A stretch of 64,000 bases of DNA from NCBI RefSeq assembly GCF_013085465.1, contig NZ_CP049838.1, positions 5,022,001 through 5,086,000 of the forward strand. Reading direction: 5' to 3'. The notes beneath the pieces are model-generated. The model was not told the origin of the DNA and ran no database searches. It saw only the letters and a program-made list of their open reading frames with translations. Below, piece by piece: positions 1 through 8,754 of the stretch; positions within the stretch are counted from its first letter, which is position 1; each line of letters begins with the position of its first letter. The translations under genes were made by a program, and so were the position numbers. This stretch comes from Streptomyces asoensis. Its GTDB lineage: Bacteria > Actinomycetota > Actinomycetes > Streptomycetales > Streptomycetaceae.

Positions 1-655
1 GCGGCTCGTCGAGGCGGCACACTCGCGTGGCGCTCTGGTGGCCGTGGACAACACGCTCGCCACCCCGCTCGGGCAGCGCCCGCTGGAACTCGGCGCCGAC
101 TTTTCGGTGGCCAGCGGCACCAAGCAGCTCACGGGCCACGGCGACGTCCTCCTCGGCTACGTCACCGGGCGGGCCGGTACGCCGATGACAGCCGTACGGC
201 GCTGGCGCAAGATCGTCGGGGCGATCCCGGGGCCCATGGAGGCCTGGCTCGCGCACCGGTCGATCGCCACCCTCCAGATGCGCGTCGAGCGACAGAACAC
301 CACCGCCATGGCCGTGGCCGAGGCACTGCGGGGGAGGCCCGAGGTGAGCGGGCTGCGGTACCCGGGACTGCCGGACGACCCGTCCCACAAGATCGCCTCG
401 CAGCAGATGCGTCGCTACGGGTGCGTGATCTCCTTCACGCTGTCCACGCGCACGCGTGCCGAACGTTTCCTCGACGCCCTGCGGCTCGTGGACGACGCGA
501 CGAGCTTCGGCGGGGTGCGGTCCACCGCGGAGCGGCGCGGGCGCTGGGGCGGGGACGCGGTGCCGGAGGGCTTCATCCGGCTGTCCGTCGGCGCCGAGGA
601 CCCCGAGGACCTGGTGGCGGATGTGCTGCGTGCGCTGGCGGAGTCGGCGCTGTGA
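1..655 (+). CDS. Cystathionine gamma-lyase/synthase-type PLP enzyme, 3' part
   Basis: The reading frame is already open at the left edge (codons start at base 2), so the 5' end lies outside the window. The visible ~217 residues are the C-terminal half of a Cys/Met-metabolism PLP enzyme (fold type I). The motif SGTKQLTGHGD contains the Schiff-base lysine (codon at 122-124), and AVDNTLATP precedes it as in cystathionine gamma-lyases. The family works in the cytoplasm, breaking or forming cystathionine in trans-sulfuration. Lyase and synthase cannot be separated from this part alone. A strong hairpin terminator follows at 698-736. Confidence 0.88.
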   Translation, partial: RLVEAAHSRGALVAVDNTLATPLGQRPLELGADFSVASGTKQLTGHGDVLLGYVTGRAGTPMTAVRRWRKIVGAIPGPMEAWLAHRSIATLQMRVERQNTTAMAVAEALRGRPEVSGLRYPGLPDDPSHKIASQQMRRYGCVISFTLSTRTRAERFLDALRLVDDATSFGGVRSTAERRGRWGGDAVPEGFIRLSVGAEDPEDLVADVLRALAESAL

Positions 656-697
656 CTGCCTTACCGACCCCCCTCCGGGGGCCCCGCTACGTACGAC

Positions 698-736
698 GGA
701 CGGTCCGAGCCTCCCCCCTCGTGGCTCGGACCGTCC
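698..736. terminator. Intrinsic terminator after the trans-sulfuration gene
   Basis: A perfect 14-bp stem (698-711 with 723-736) around an 11-nt loop starts 42 nt after the stop codon of the trans-sulfuration gene. Streptomyces terminators often lack a strong T tract, and this one does too. Confidence 0.75.
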
Positions 737-884
737 TCGGTTCTGCGCGCGAAGAACCGCGCGAACAAGGCTAGTTGACTCTGTGTCAGTGTCCAATCAC
801 AGTAGCGACAGAGACCTATCGACTTATTTATAGTTGGGCCCTGCCTCAGAGCTGGAGGAAAGGCAGGGAAAGGGAGGACGCTCC

Positions 885-1790
885 GTGGATCTGGCCTTGC
901 TGCGCACCTTCGTGACCGTGCACCGGGCCGGCTCCTTCACTCGCGCCGCCGCTCTGCTGGGACTGTCCCAGCCGGCCGTGACCTCCCAGATCCGCACGCT
1001 GGAGCGGCAGCTCGGCCGCCCCCTGTTCCTGCGGCAGGCCCGTGGCGTGACGCCGACGAGCATCGGCGACGAGCTCGCCCACAAGGCCGCTCCCCATCTC
1101 GACGCCCTGGTGGAGATCGCCGGGACCGGCCCGGGCGACGAATCCGCCGGGCGGACGCTGCACCTCGCCGGTCCCCCCGAATTCACCGCCGAGCGGGCCC
1201 TTCCCGCGCTCACCGAGCTGTCAGGTGACGACGGCCAGGGGTTCGCCCTGCGTGCCTCCTTCGGAAACGCCGAGGAGGTCCTGGAGGGCCTGGCTGCCGG
1301 CCACCACGACCTGGCCATCAGTACGGCACGACCGCGCGGGGCGCTGCTCACGGCCACTCCGCTGTGCGACGAGGAGCACGTCCTGGTCGCCGCCCCGCAG
1401 TGGGACGAGCGGATCGATGCCGGGAAGCTGTGCCGCAAGGGCGCGTCCGCCCTGGAGAACCTCCCGGTCGTCGAGGTCCACGAGTCGCTGCCCCTCGTCT
1501 CCCGCTACTGGGCCTCCGTCTTCGACTCGCGCCCCGCCGCCTCGGGCACCGTCATCGTGCCCGACCTGCGCGCGGTCCTCGCGTGTGCTGTCGCCGGCGC
1601 CGGTCTGGCGGTCCTGCCCCGCTATCTGTGCGCGGCCGCTCTGGAGCGCGGTGACATCGTCGCGCTGCACGAACCGGCGGTGCCGCCGCTACGGACCTAC
1701 GTTCTCGTGGCGCGCACAGGAACCCTGGCGACGCCGCATATCGCACGTGCCCACGAGTGGCTGCTGGGCTCGGCCACCGCGTGGTACTGA
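885..1790 (+). CDS. LysR-family transcriptional regulator
   Basis: 301 residues from GTG at 885, which follows a good ribosome site (GGGAGGA near 872-878). An in-frame TTG at 834 lacks one and is rejected. The N-terminal winged HTH is typical: residues ~1-60 read VDLALLRTFVTVHRAGSFTRAA, then LSQPAVTSQIRTLE and a hydrophobic turn ending in PLFLR. Residues ~90-295 form a periplasmic-binding-protein-like effector domain. LysR proteins usually regulate a neighbouring gene in response to a small ligand. The neighbours here are the upstream sulfur-amino-acid gene and the downstream Nudix gene, both on the same strand, so the target is not obvious. Confidence 0.88.
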   Translation: MDLALLRTFVTVHRAGSFTRAAALLGLSQPAVTSQIRTLERQLGRPLFLRQARGVTPTSIGDELAHKAAPHLDALVEIAGTGPGDESAGRTLHLAGPPEFTAERALPALTELSGDDGQGFALRASFGNAEEVLEGLAAGHHDLAISTARPRGALLTATPLCDEEHVLVAAPQWDERIDAGKLCRKGASALENLPVVEVHESLPLVSRYWASVFDSRPAASGTVIVPDLRAVLACAVAGAGLAVLPRYLCAAALERGDIVALHEPAVPPLRTYVLVARTGTLATPHIARAHEWLLGSATAWY

Positions 1791-1842
1791 CCCGGTTTCC
1801 GCACCGTGGCAAGGAATGAACTCGCCCGGTGACCTCTCACGA

Positions 1843-1858
1843 TGTTTCACGTGGAACC
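1843..1858. other. Degenerate parS-like site
   Basis: TGTTTCACGTGGAACC matches the parS 16-mer at 14 of 16 positions. It lies between the LysR gene and the Nudix gene. ParB affinity is probably reduced because one half-site is altered. Confidence 0.5.
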
Positions 1859-1878
1859 AGCCGGGCCACATTTCTCCC

Positions 1879-2361
1879 ATGACCGTCCGACCCGTGGTCA
1901 AGCGCACCGCACGAGCCGTTCTGCTGGACGGCGACAACCTGATCCTGATCAAGCGCACCAAGCCCGGTGTGGATCCCTACTGGGTCACGCCCGGTGGCGG
2001 GGTCGAACCGGATGACGCGACCGTGGTGGACGCCTTGCACCGCGAGGTGCACGAGGAACTCGGCGCCAAGATCACCGACGTGGTGCCCTGCTTCGTCGAC
2101 ACCGTCGAGCACATCGGTGATGACGGGGGTGCGACCGGCGTGAAGGTGCAGCACTTCTTCGTCTGCCGTCTGGAGTCCATGGACCCGTCCCTGCGGCACG
2201 GCCCCGAGATCGAGGAACCCGCCGGCGAGTACGAGATCGTCCGCGTGCCGTTCACCCGGGTCGGGATCGCCTCCGTCCACCTCGTACCGCTGTCGCTGCG
2301 GCACTACCTCGACGGCAACATCGAGGGCGTCCGCGCCATGCACGCGCCCGACCTCGGCTGA
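1879..2361 (+). CDS. Nudix hydrolase family protein
   Basis: 160 residues from ATG at 1879. A longer open frame upstream overlaps the LysR gene in another frame and is not credible. The Nudix box is visible around residues 35-60 as GGGVEPDDA...REVHEELGA. The catalytic REVHEE core is intact, but the first Glu of the G-x5-E part is replaced by Ala. The family cleaves nucleoside diphosphates linked to another moiety using Mg2+. The substrate cannot be inferred. A degenerate parS lies just upstream, and the gene is convergent with the globin-reductase gene. Confidence 0.85.
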   Translation: MTVRPVVKRTARAVLLDGDNLILIKRTKPGVDPYWVTPGGGVEPDDATVVDALHREVHEELGAKITDVVPCFVDTVEHIGDDGGATGVKVQHFFVCRLESMDPSLRHGPEIEEPAGEYEIVRVPFTRVGIASVHLVPLSLRHYLDGNIEGVRAMHAPDLG

Positions 2362-2401
2362 GGACCTGAGCCCGGCCCGTAGCGTCCTGCTGGGCCATGG
2401 G

Positions 2402-4111
2402 TCAGCTTCCGGCTGCGACGAGTTCCTCGACCGAGTCATGGCGTATGCGCTCTGCGGGGATGCCGACGCCACGCAGCGCGTCCACCCCGCTGCGGATCAT
2501 GCCGGGCGGGCCGGCGACATAGGCGTCGTACTCGGCCCAGGGCCCGAACGTGCGTATCGCGTCGGGCAACTGAAGCAGACCGTGCCGGTCGACCACCGGG
2601 CGGACCTCCAGCCAGGGGTGGGACTGCTGGAGCCGGAGCATGGTGTCGATGTCGTACAGGTCGTGGTCGCTGCGCGCGCCGTAGAACACCTCGACCGGGC
2701 GCCGGGTGCCGTGCTCGGCGACATCCTCGACCAGCGCCTTGATGGGAGCTATGCCGGTGCCGCCGCCCAGGCAGAGCAGGCCGCTGTTCCTGGTGTGGTC
2801 GACGGTCATCGAACCGGCCGGGGGACCGAGCCGGATGACGTCACCGGGCCGGGCGCGGTGCACCAGGGCGCTGGAGACCCAGCCCGCGGGGACTGCCTTC
2901 ACATGGAACGCCAGCAGGCCGTCGGAGCGTGGTGCCGAGGCGAAGGAGTAGTGCCGCCAGATCCGCGGCCACCATGGCGTCTCCAGGCTCGCGTACTGCC
3001 CGGCGAGGAAGGGGTAGGGCTGGTTGGGGCGGACGGTGAGGATCGCCACATCCGGCGTTCTGAGGTCGTGCGTGACGACCTCCGCGTACCACCAGGGCGG
3101 GGCGCGCAGTTCGTCCACGGCCGCCGCGTCGATCATGACCTGGGAGATCGTGGTGTAGGTCCGGACCCAGGCCGCCTCCGTCTCGGCGTTCCACACGGCA
3201 CCCGCGTACTTGCTCAGCGCACCGATGAGGCACTCGCCGACCGCCGGATAGTGCTCGGCCCTGGTGCCGTACTTGCGGTGGCCACGGCCCAGGTTCTGGA
3301 GGTATTCGACGAGGACCGCTTTGTCGTCCATGTGCTCGGCGGCGGTGAGCAGTGCCTTGAGAAGCCGGTCCCGTTGGGCGTCCATCGCGGGCGGGAACAG
3401 CGAGCGCAGGTCGGGGTGGCGGACGAACAGCAGCGCGTAGAAGTACGACGTGACCTTGTCGGCCACCGGGGCCACCTCGGCCATCGTGCGCCGGATGAGG
3501 ACGGCGTCCGGAGACTCGTTGGTGACAGGGGTCGAGCGAGCGGGCACCAGGGAGTCGACGGGCGAGGCGGTGCCCTGCTGCACGGCCGAACGGGGCTCGG
3601 CGAGCACGGCCCGCTGCGGGGACGCGGGCACTTCCGCGGGCACCTGCGGCTGCGACTGCTGCTGCGGCATGGGCGGCGACTGCTGGACAGGCGCCCCAGG
3701 TTCCGCACGGCCTTGAGAGGCGTCGGGTGTCGTGGGCGGGGCCGGGGCCTCGGGCGGGGCCGGTGTCCGAGGTTGCGCGGAGGGTGGTGCCTCGGCGGGG
3801 TGGTGGACCTCGATGGGGGATTCCTGCCAGGGCGGCGACTGGGGCTGTGCGCTCGCGGGGGCGGTCATCGCGTCGGGGGCCGGCGGGTCCTGGTGTATTC
3901 GGCGCTCAGCGTCCGTGGTGCCGCCCTGGGGCGCCGCGCCGTGGGAGTCGACCGCGTTCCGGCCCACCGGGCGCAGTGCGGCCAGGCGACGGCCCTCAGA
4001 AGCCCCCTGCTCGTCCCGCGGAGCCGGCTCCGGCTGCTTGCGCGGTGTGAACCATCCGTCCCCGCCGCCGGACGTGCCGTTGTCGGCCGACCTGCTGGTC
4101 GGAGCGTCCAT
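2402..4111 (-). CDS. Globin-FAD/NAD(P) reductase fusion (flavohemoprotein-like)
   Basis: 569 residues from ATG at 4111, preceded by GAGGCGAGG on the minus strand. Residues ~1-200 are a Pro/Gln/Ala-rich, probably disordered extension. The globin domain (~210-340) keeps a Tyr in YFYALLF (B10 region) and a His in GRGHRKYG, which aligns with the proximal F8 His. The reductase part follows, with RHYSFASAP (FAD site) and GGGTGIAP (NAD(P) site). Bacterial flavohemoglobins convert NO to nitrate in the cytoplasm and are ~400 residues long, so the N-terminal extension makes this one unusually long. NO dioxygenase activity is likely but inferred. Confidence 0.85.
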   Translation of the reverse strand: MDAPTSRSADNGTSGGGDGWFTPRKQPEPAPRDEQGASEGRRLAALRPVGRNAVDSHGAAPQGGTTDAERRIHQDPPAPDAMTAPASAQPQSPPWQESPIEVHHPAEAPPSAQPRTPAPPEAPAPPTTPDASQGRAEPGAPVQQSPPMPQQQSQPQVPAEVPASPQRAVLAEPRSAVQQGTASPVDSLVPARSTPVTNESPDAVLIRRTMAEVAPVADKVTSYFYALLFVRHPDLRSLFPPAMDAQRDRLLKALLTAAEHMDDKAVLVEYLQNLGRGHRKYGTRAEHYPAVGECLIGALSKYAGAVWNAETEAAWVRTYTTISQVMIDAAAVDELRAPPWWYAEVVTHDLRTPDVAILTVRPNQPYPFLAGQYASLETPWWPRIWRHYSFASAPRSDGLLAFHVKAVPAGWVSSALVHRARPGDVIRLGPPAGSMTVDHTRNSGLLCLGGGTGIAPIKALVEDVAEHGTRRPVEVFYGARSDHDLYDIDTMLRLQQSHPWLEVRPVVDRHGLLQLPDAIRTFGPWAEYDAYVAGPPGMIRSGVDALRGVGIPAERIRHDSVEELVAAGS

Positions 4112-4538
4112 GGTGTGCCTCGCCTCGAACATCTTTCGGTCGGTCTGCGCACTTCCTGGATCGGAAGGTGCCTGCTTCCCCCGCAGACGGCTTGTTTTTC
4201 CGTTCGGTTCCACGACCAGGACCGCCACGGTCCACCCGTATTTCCCCTCCGCACCCCCGCGTAAGGCGAGTGTGCGAGATGGGGCGGCACTCTTACCGCA
4301 GCATCCCACCCTGTCCGGGCGCCTCGGCCACATCACCGGAAATGCGGGTCTTCGATCTCTCCGTCCCGTTAGGCTGCATTGCCCCGTTCTCGGCTCGCGC
4401 GGAATGTGTGCACCGCGTCGCGCGCACTTCGTTCCGGAAGCGAACCGGAGTCGACCATACCGGCCGCCGTCCGCCGCACAAGTCCCCCCCTTCCGTCCCC
4501 GGAACTCGCTCGGCACGCGAACGGCAGGTTCTCTTCAA
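4112..4538. other. 427-bp intergenic region upstream of the globin-reductase gene
   Basis: The region separates two minus-strand genes, so it should contain the promoter of the globin-reductase gene. I see no confident -35/-10 pair, operator palindrome or small gene in it. Confidence 0.5.
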
Positions 4539-5171
4539 TCAGCGGTCGTGGCACACCAATTCATAGGCATCCCACAGATCCTTCCCCACGTAGGAGTGGG
4601 TCGCGAGGCCCGACAGATGGCGGTCCGCGTTGACCGCCACGGAGACCGGCACGGCCCCGAACAGATCCTTGTCGGAGAGCGAATCGCCGTAAGCGACACA
4701 GTCGTCCCGCGTCACTCCGAACTCCGCGCAGAGTCGGTCGGCGATCAGCACCTTCGCCGCTGCGCTCAACGCTCCCGCCGGGTCCATGGGCTCGGTGAAA
4801 GGGACCGCCGGGAAACGGGATCCATAAGTTGCGTGGGCACCCCAGCCAGTGAGTCTTTCCACGAAGAAGGAAGGCGAGAGCGACACGACCGCGCAGTACT
4901 CCCCCCTGCGTCCTATCTCCGCCCAGACATCGCGGATGCGTGCCAGCCACGGCGCCCCTTCGAACGCCGCCGTCACATGCTCCTCAGTGAGCTGCGTCCA
5001 GAGGTCGTACACCTGCGTCGCGTACTCCGGCGGCCCGATCAATCCCGCCGAGATCGACTGCTCCAGCACCACTGTCTCGGCCTCCAGGCCGAGTTGACGT
5101 GAGATCTCCAACGGAGCGGACGTCCCGTGCAGCAGCGTGCCGTCAAGATCGAAAAGGTGAAGTCTCGCCAT
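4539..5171 (-). CDS. HAD-superfamily hydrolase (SerB-like phosphatase)
   Basis: 210 residues. Motif I is FDLDGTLL near the N terminus (nucleophile and acid/base Asp). Motif II is the Ser in VVSLSPSF. Motif IV is YGDSLSDKDLF, the metal-binding acidic pair. This layout is like the phosphoserine phosphatase-like/HAD-IB subgroup with a helical cap, which act as cytoplasmic phosphatases. The substrate is not identifiable. The gene is divergent from the acetyltransferase at 5313, with a perfect parS between them. Confidence 0.85.
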   Translation of the reverse strand: MARLHLFDLDGTLLHGTSAPLEISRQLGLEAETVVLEQSISAGLIGPPEYATQVYDLWTQLTEEHVTAAFEGAPWLARIRDVWAEIGRRGEYCAVVSLSPSFFVERLTGWGAHATYGSRFPAVPFTEPMDPAGALSAAAKVLIADRLCAEFGVTRDDCVAYGDSLSDKDLFGAVPVSVAVNADRHLSGLATHSYVGKDLWDAYELVCHDR

Positions 5172-5238
5172 GGGCCGAGGCTAACGGGCAGTCCTGATGC
5201 CTCTCTGACAGGGCTTGTCCCGAGCTGCCGTTCGCCCC

Positions 5239-5254
5239 TGTTTCACGTGAAACA
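5239..5254. other. parS: parS site (perfect 16-mer)
   Basis: TGTTTCACGTGAAACA, 16/16. It lies in the divergent intergenic region between the HAD phosphatase and the two-domain acetyltransferase. ParB is expected to bind it for origin segregation. Confidence 0.93.
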
Positions 5255-5312
5255 CTCCCGCGCTGCCGTCGCGCTGGACGGCGGGCCGTGAGCTTCGGCG
5301 GTGGGCCATGGC

Positions 5313-6251
5313 ATGGCCAAAAGCACGTACGTCCCAGGGGAAACAGGTGGACGCCGACGGTACGGGTCGGACAGCCTGGCGTGCGTGCCGACTCCTTCCC
5401 TCACCGCTCTGCCCATCCGTCGTCTGACCCACCGCGATCTCACCGCCTGCGCCGACTTGTCCGAGAACCGGGGGTGGCCGCGCGAGGAGCACAAGTGGGG
5501 CCTGCTCCTCTCGGCCGGAAAGGGTTACGGCATCGACGACCCCGACGGCGGCCTCGTCAGTGCCTGCGTCGTCACCGAGTACGGCCCGCACGGCCACCCC
5601 GTCCTCGGCGCCATCGGGATGGTGCTGGTCGCCGAGCGGCACGCCCGGCAGGGCATCGGGCGGCGGCTGATGCGGCACGTCGTCTCCCTGATGGGCACCA
5701 CCCCGCTGACCCTGCACGCCACACCGAACGGCCGTCCGCTCTACGAGGAGCTGGGCTTCAAGACCACAGGCCGGGCGGAAATGGTGCGCGGGCGTTTCAC
5801 CCCGGATGAAACGGCGTCGGACGTCGTCACCCGTGCGGCCACGGCCGAGGACCTCATCGCGATCCTTCGGCTCGACGAGGAGGTCTTCGGCACCGATCGG
5901 ACGCACGTGATCACTCGCCTGCCCGCCTTCGCCGACCAGGTGCGGGTAGCCGAGGACGACGGCCGGATCATCGGTTACGCGGCCGCATGGCCCAACATGG
6001 ACACCCAGGTCGTGGGCCCGCTCGTCGCCAGGACCACAAAGACCGCGAAGGCCCTGCTGGCCTCCCTCGCCGCCCGCACCGACCGGCCGCTGCGCACCGA
6101 CATCGACGTACGGCACGAGGAACTGCTGGAGTGGGTGAAGGCACGGGGCCTGGAGTCCGTTGCCTTCAACGCCGTGATGACCCACGGGATCACGGAGTTG
6201 CCGGGCGACTGGCGCCGCCGGTTCGCTCCGCTGACGGTGGCGGCAGGCTGA
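5313..6251 (+). CDS. Two-domain GNAT acetyltransferase
   Basis: 312 residues from ATG at 5313. GTG at 5301 or GTG at 5385 are also possible, and no ribosome site decides. The first GNAT fold (~35-160) shows the acetyl-CoA motif VLVAERHARQGIGRRLMRHV. The second half (~170-300) is a degenerate GNAT-like domain, as in two-domain Eis-like acetyltransferases. It would transfer acetyl from acetyl-CoA to an amine in the cytoplasm; the acceptor is unknown. The gene ends at a hairpin shared with the convergent GlcG-like gene. Confidence 0.8.
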   Translation: MAKSTYVPGETGGRRRYGSDSLACVPTPSLTALPIRRLTHRDLTACADLSENRGWPREEHKWGLLLSAGKGYGIDDPDGGLVSACVVTEYGPHGHPVLGAIGMVLVAERHARQGIGRRLMRHVVSLMGTTPLTLHATPNGRPLYEELGFKTTGRAEMVRGRFTPDETASDVVTRAATAEDLIAILRLDEEVFGTDRTHVITRLPAFADQVRVAEDDGRIIGYAAAWPNMDTQVVGPLVARTTKTAKALLASLAARTDRPLRTDIDVRHEELLEWVKARGLESVAFNAVMTHGITELPGDWRRRFAPLTVAAG

Positions 6252-6267
6252 GCCGGGAGACACGACG

Positions 6268-6304
6268 GAACGCCGGTTCCCGTGATGGTCGGAAACCGGC
6301 GTTC
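6268..6304. terminator. Bidirectional terminator
   Basis: An 11-bp stem (6268-6278 with 6294-6304), extended by two more pairs past a bulge, lies between the convergent acetyltransferase and GlcG-like genes. Confidence 0.65.
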
Positions 6305-6321
6305 TTCGTGGACGCGGCAGG

Positions 6322-6741
6322 TCAGGCGAGCGTCTCCACGGCGGCCGTGGCGAAGCCGTGGTCCTGCTCCGGGGCGCCGCCCCCGACCCCGATCGCGCCG
6401 ATCAGACGGCCGTCGCGGTGCACCGGCACCCCACCCGCGATGAACAGCAGCGGCCGGTCGAGCGCGGTGGGCAGGGTGTGGAAGAGGCCGCCGGGCTGCA
6501 CGGCGTCGACGAGGTCGGCGGTGGGGGCGTTCAACTGAAGCGCCGTGTACGCCTTGCGCGTGCTCGTCTCCCCGGAGATCAGTACGGCCCGGTCATCGCG
6601 GCGGAAGGCCAGCAGATGGCCACCGGCGTCCAGGACGGTGACGCTGACCGTGACCCCGGCTGCCTCGGCGGCACGGCGGGCGGCCGAGACGAGGGCTTCG
6701 GCGTCGTGAATGGTCAGGGGCGCGAAGGTGGTGGTGCTCAT
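6322..6741 (-). CDS. GlcG/HbpS-family protein (DUF336)
   Basis: 139 residues from ATG at 6741, with AAGGAG upstream on the minus strand. A longer frame read into the MFS region is not needed. The family pattern is clear: TVLDAGGHLLAFRRDD, TRKAYTALQL near the middle, and IGAIGVGGG near the end. HbpS of Streptomyces reticuli is a secreted haem-binding member, but this protein has no signal peptide and should be cytoplasmic. The gene lies 169 bp downstream of an MFS exporter gene on the same strand. Ligand and role are unknown. Confidence 0.82.
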   Translation of the reverse strand: MSTTTFAPLTIHDAEALVSAARRAAEAAGVTVSVTVLDAGGHLLAFRRDDRAVLISGETSTRKAYTALQLNAPTADLVDAVQPGGLFHTLPTALDRPLLFIAGGVPVHRDGRLIGAIGVGGGAPEQDHGFATAAVETLA

Positions 6742-6910
6742 GAGGGGAACTTCTCCTTGCGATGTTTTCGGGGCGTGTCGAGGTTTTCGAGGTTCGGCGT
6801 GACCGAGGTCCCGGTGCTGCCGAGGTCGAACGCGGTCGAGGTCCGCGGTGATCAGGAATGGGCGCCGGCTCGCCGGGACGGCCCTGGCCCGGCGAGGTGA
6901 CCGGCGGGTC

Positions 6911-8128
6911 TCACCGCTGGACGGCCGTCTGCCGCTCGACGGGCGTTCCCGCGGCGACGACGGCGCCGGCACCGCCAGAGGCGTTGTCGCGGCGCTCCAG
7001 CGCGGCCGAGACGACGGCGAGGAGCAGGGCGCCGGCGGCGAGGGCGGCGCCGACCCAGTTCGGGGCGGTGTAACCCAGGCCGGCGGCGATGACGATGCCG
7101 CCGAGCCAGGCGGACAGCGCGTTGCCGAGGTTGAAGGCACCGATGTTCACCGCCGACGCCAGCGTCGGCGCGCCGTGGGCCTGGTCCAGGACGCGCTTCT
7201 GGAGCGGCGGGACGGTGGCGAAGCCCAGGGCGCCGATCAGGGCGATCGAGACGGCTGCCAGGACCTTGTTGTGGGCCGTGAGCGTGAAGAGCGCCAGGAC
7301 GACCGCCAGGGCGCCCAGAGAGACGTACAGCATCGGCATCAGCGCGCGGTCGGCGTACTTGCCGCCGACGAGGTTGCCGCCGACCATGCCGAGCCCGAAG
7401 AGGACCAGCAGCCAGGTGACGGATCCGTCGGCGAAGCCGGCCACGTGCGTCATCATCGGCGCGATGTAGGTGATGGCCGCGAAGACGCCGCCGAAGCCGA
7501 GGACGGTCATCGCCATGGCGAGCAGCACCTGGGCGTTCTTGAAGGCGGCCAGTTCGTGCCGCAGGCGCACTCCCTCGGCCCGCGGCATCTCGGGCACGAG
7601 CTTGGCGATGCCGGCCAGCCCCACGACGCCGAGCACGGCGACGATGGCGAAGGTGACGCGCCAGCCGATGCTCTGTCCGACGAGAGTGCCCAGCGGTACG
7701 CCCACGACGTTGGCGACGGTGAGGCCGGTGAACATCATCGCGATGGCCCCGGCCTTCTTGTCCGGGGCGACCAGGTCCGCGGCGACGACCGAGCCGATGC
7801 CGAAGAAGGCACCGTGGGCGAGTGAGGCGATCACGCGGCCGATCAGCATCACGGCGAACGAGGGGGCGACGGCGGACAGCAGGTTGCCGACGATGAACAG
7901 GCCCATCAGCAGCATCAGCATCCGCTTACGCGAGACCTTGGTGCCGAGGACCGTCATGAGCGGGGCACCGAACATGACACCGAGCGCGTAGCCGGTCACG
8001 AGGAAGCCGGCCGTGGGGATGGAGACCCCGAAGTCGCCCGCGACCTCGGGCAGCAGACCCATGATCACGAACTCGGTCGTGCCGATTCCGAAGGCCCCGA
8101 TCGCGAGGGCCAGAAGCGCGAGAGGCAT
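6911..8128 (-). CDS. MFS transporter, DHA1/AraJ-like efflux family
   Basis: 405 residues from ATG at 8128, after GGAAGG on the minus strand. About 12 hydrophobic segments are present. The N terminus (LALAIGAFGIGTTEFVIMGL) and the DHA1 signature region around LGTKVSRKRML are typical of AraJ/Cml-like drug or metabolite exporters. The gene is divergent from a MarR regulator, an arrangement common for regulator-controlled efflux pumps. Repeated TTGCAGAYGCG motifs lie in the shared promoter region. The substrate is unknown. Confidence 0.87.
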   Translation of the reverse strand: MPLALLALAIGAFGIGTTEFVIMGLLPEVAGDFGVSIPTAGFLVTGYALGVMFGAPLMTVLGTKVSRKRMLMLLMGLFIVGNLLSAVAPSFAVMLIGRVIASLAHGAFFGIGSVVAADLVAPDKKAGAIAMMFTGLTVANVVGVPLGTLVGQSIGWRVTFAIVAVLGVVGLAGIAKLVPEMPRAEGVRLRHELAAFKNAQVLLAMAMTVLGFGGVFAAITYIAPMMTHVAGFADGSVTWLLVLFGLGMVGGNLVGGKYADRALMPMLYVSLGALAVVLALFTLTAHNKVLAAVSIALIGALGFATVPPLQKRVLDQAHGAPTLASAVNIGAFNLGNALSAWLGGIVIAAGLGYTAPNWVGAALAAGALLLAVVSAALERRDNASGGAGAVVAAGTPVERQTAVQR

Positions 8129-8152
8129 AGGAGGTAACACCTTCCGAGATGA

Positions 8153-8208
8153 TTGCAGATGCGCTTTACGTGCTTCGACAATAGTTGCAGACGCGGGCAA
8201 TGTGCAAC
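8153..8208. promoter_or_regulatory. Probable MarR operator region
   Basis: Two direct copies of a 12-mer agree at 10 of 12 bases (TTGCAGATGCGC at 8153-8164, TTGCAGACGCGG at 8185-8196). The second overlaps an inverted pair, GTTGCA (8184-8189) and TGCAAC (8203-8208). The region sits between the divergent MFS and MarR genes and probably controls both. Confidence 0.5.
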
Positions 8209-8271
8209 CGCCGTATATTGCGGGATTGCTCTATCCTGGTCTCAGCCGCTCCGGGACGGAGGAGAATCCGC

Positions 8272-8745
8272 ATGACTGCGACGGACCCCGCGCTCACCGC
8301 TCTCGCCCAGGGCTGGTGCGCCCTCTCCCTGCTGCACGGGAGGATCGAGGCCCACATCGAGCGCGCGCTACAGACCCGGCACGACCTCAGCGTGCGCGAG
8401 TACTCCCTGCTCGACGTGCTCAGCCGGCAGCACGACGGCGACGGGGGACATCTACAGATGAAGCAGGTGGCCGACGCGGTCGTGCTCAGCCAGAGCGCGA
8501 CCACCCGGCTGGTGACCCGGCTCGAGGACCGCGGGCTGCTCGAGCGCTATCTGTGCCCCACCGACCGCCGCGGCATCTACACCAACGTCACCGCAGCCGG
8601 TCTGAAGCTGCTCGCCGAAGCGCGTCCGACCAACGACGCCGCCCTGCGCGAGGCACTCGACGAAGCCGCCAGGAACGCGGAACTGGCCCCGCTGGTACGG
8701 GTCGTGGAGTCACTGAACACACCCGTCGCCACCGTGGGCACATAG
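8272..8745 (+). CDS. MarR-family transcriptional regulator
   Basis: 157 residues from ATG at 8272, after GGAGGAG. The winged HTH is visible at ~50-120: MKQVADAVVLSQSATTRLVTRLE is the recognition part, and DRRGIYTNVT is the beta-wing. Such proteins bind DNA as dimers and release it on ligand binding. The natural target is the divergent MFS exporter. The GNAT gene starts only 9 nt downstream, so the two are probably co-transcribed. Confidence 0.88.
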   Translation: MTATDPALTALAQGWCALSLLHGRIEAHIERALQTRHDLSVREYSLLDVLSRQHDGDGGHLQMKQVADAVVLSQSATTRLVTRLEDRGLLERYLCPTDRRGIYTNVTAAGLKLLAEARPTNDAALREALDEAARNAELAPLVRVVESLNTPVATVGT

Positions 8746-8754
8746 GGTGCGGGC

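Noticed and set aside
834..884. Upstream TTG start for the LysR gene
   Set aside because: GTG at 885 has a well-spaced ribosome site and begins exactly at the conserved LysR HTH.
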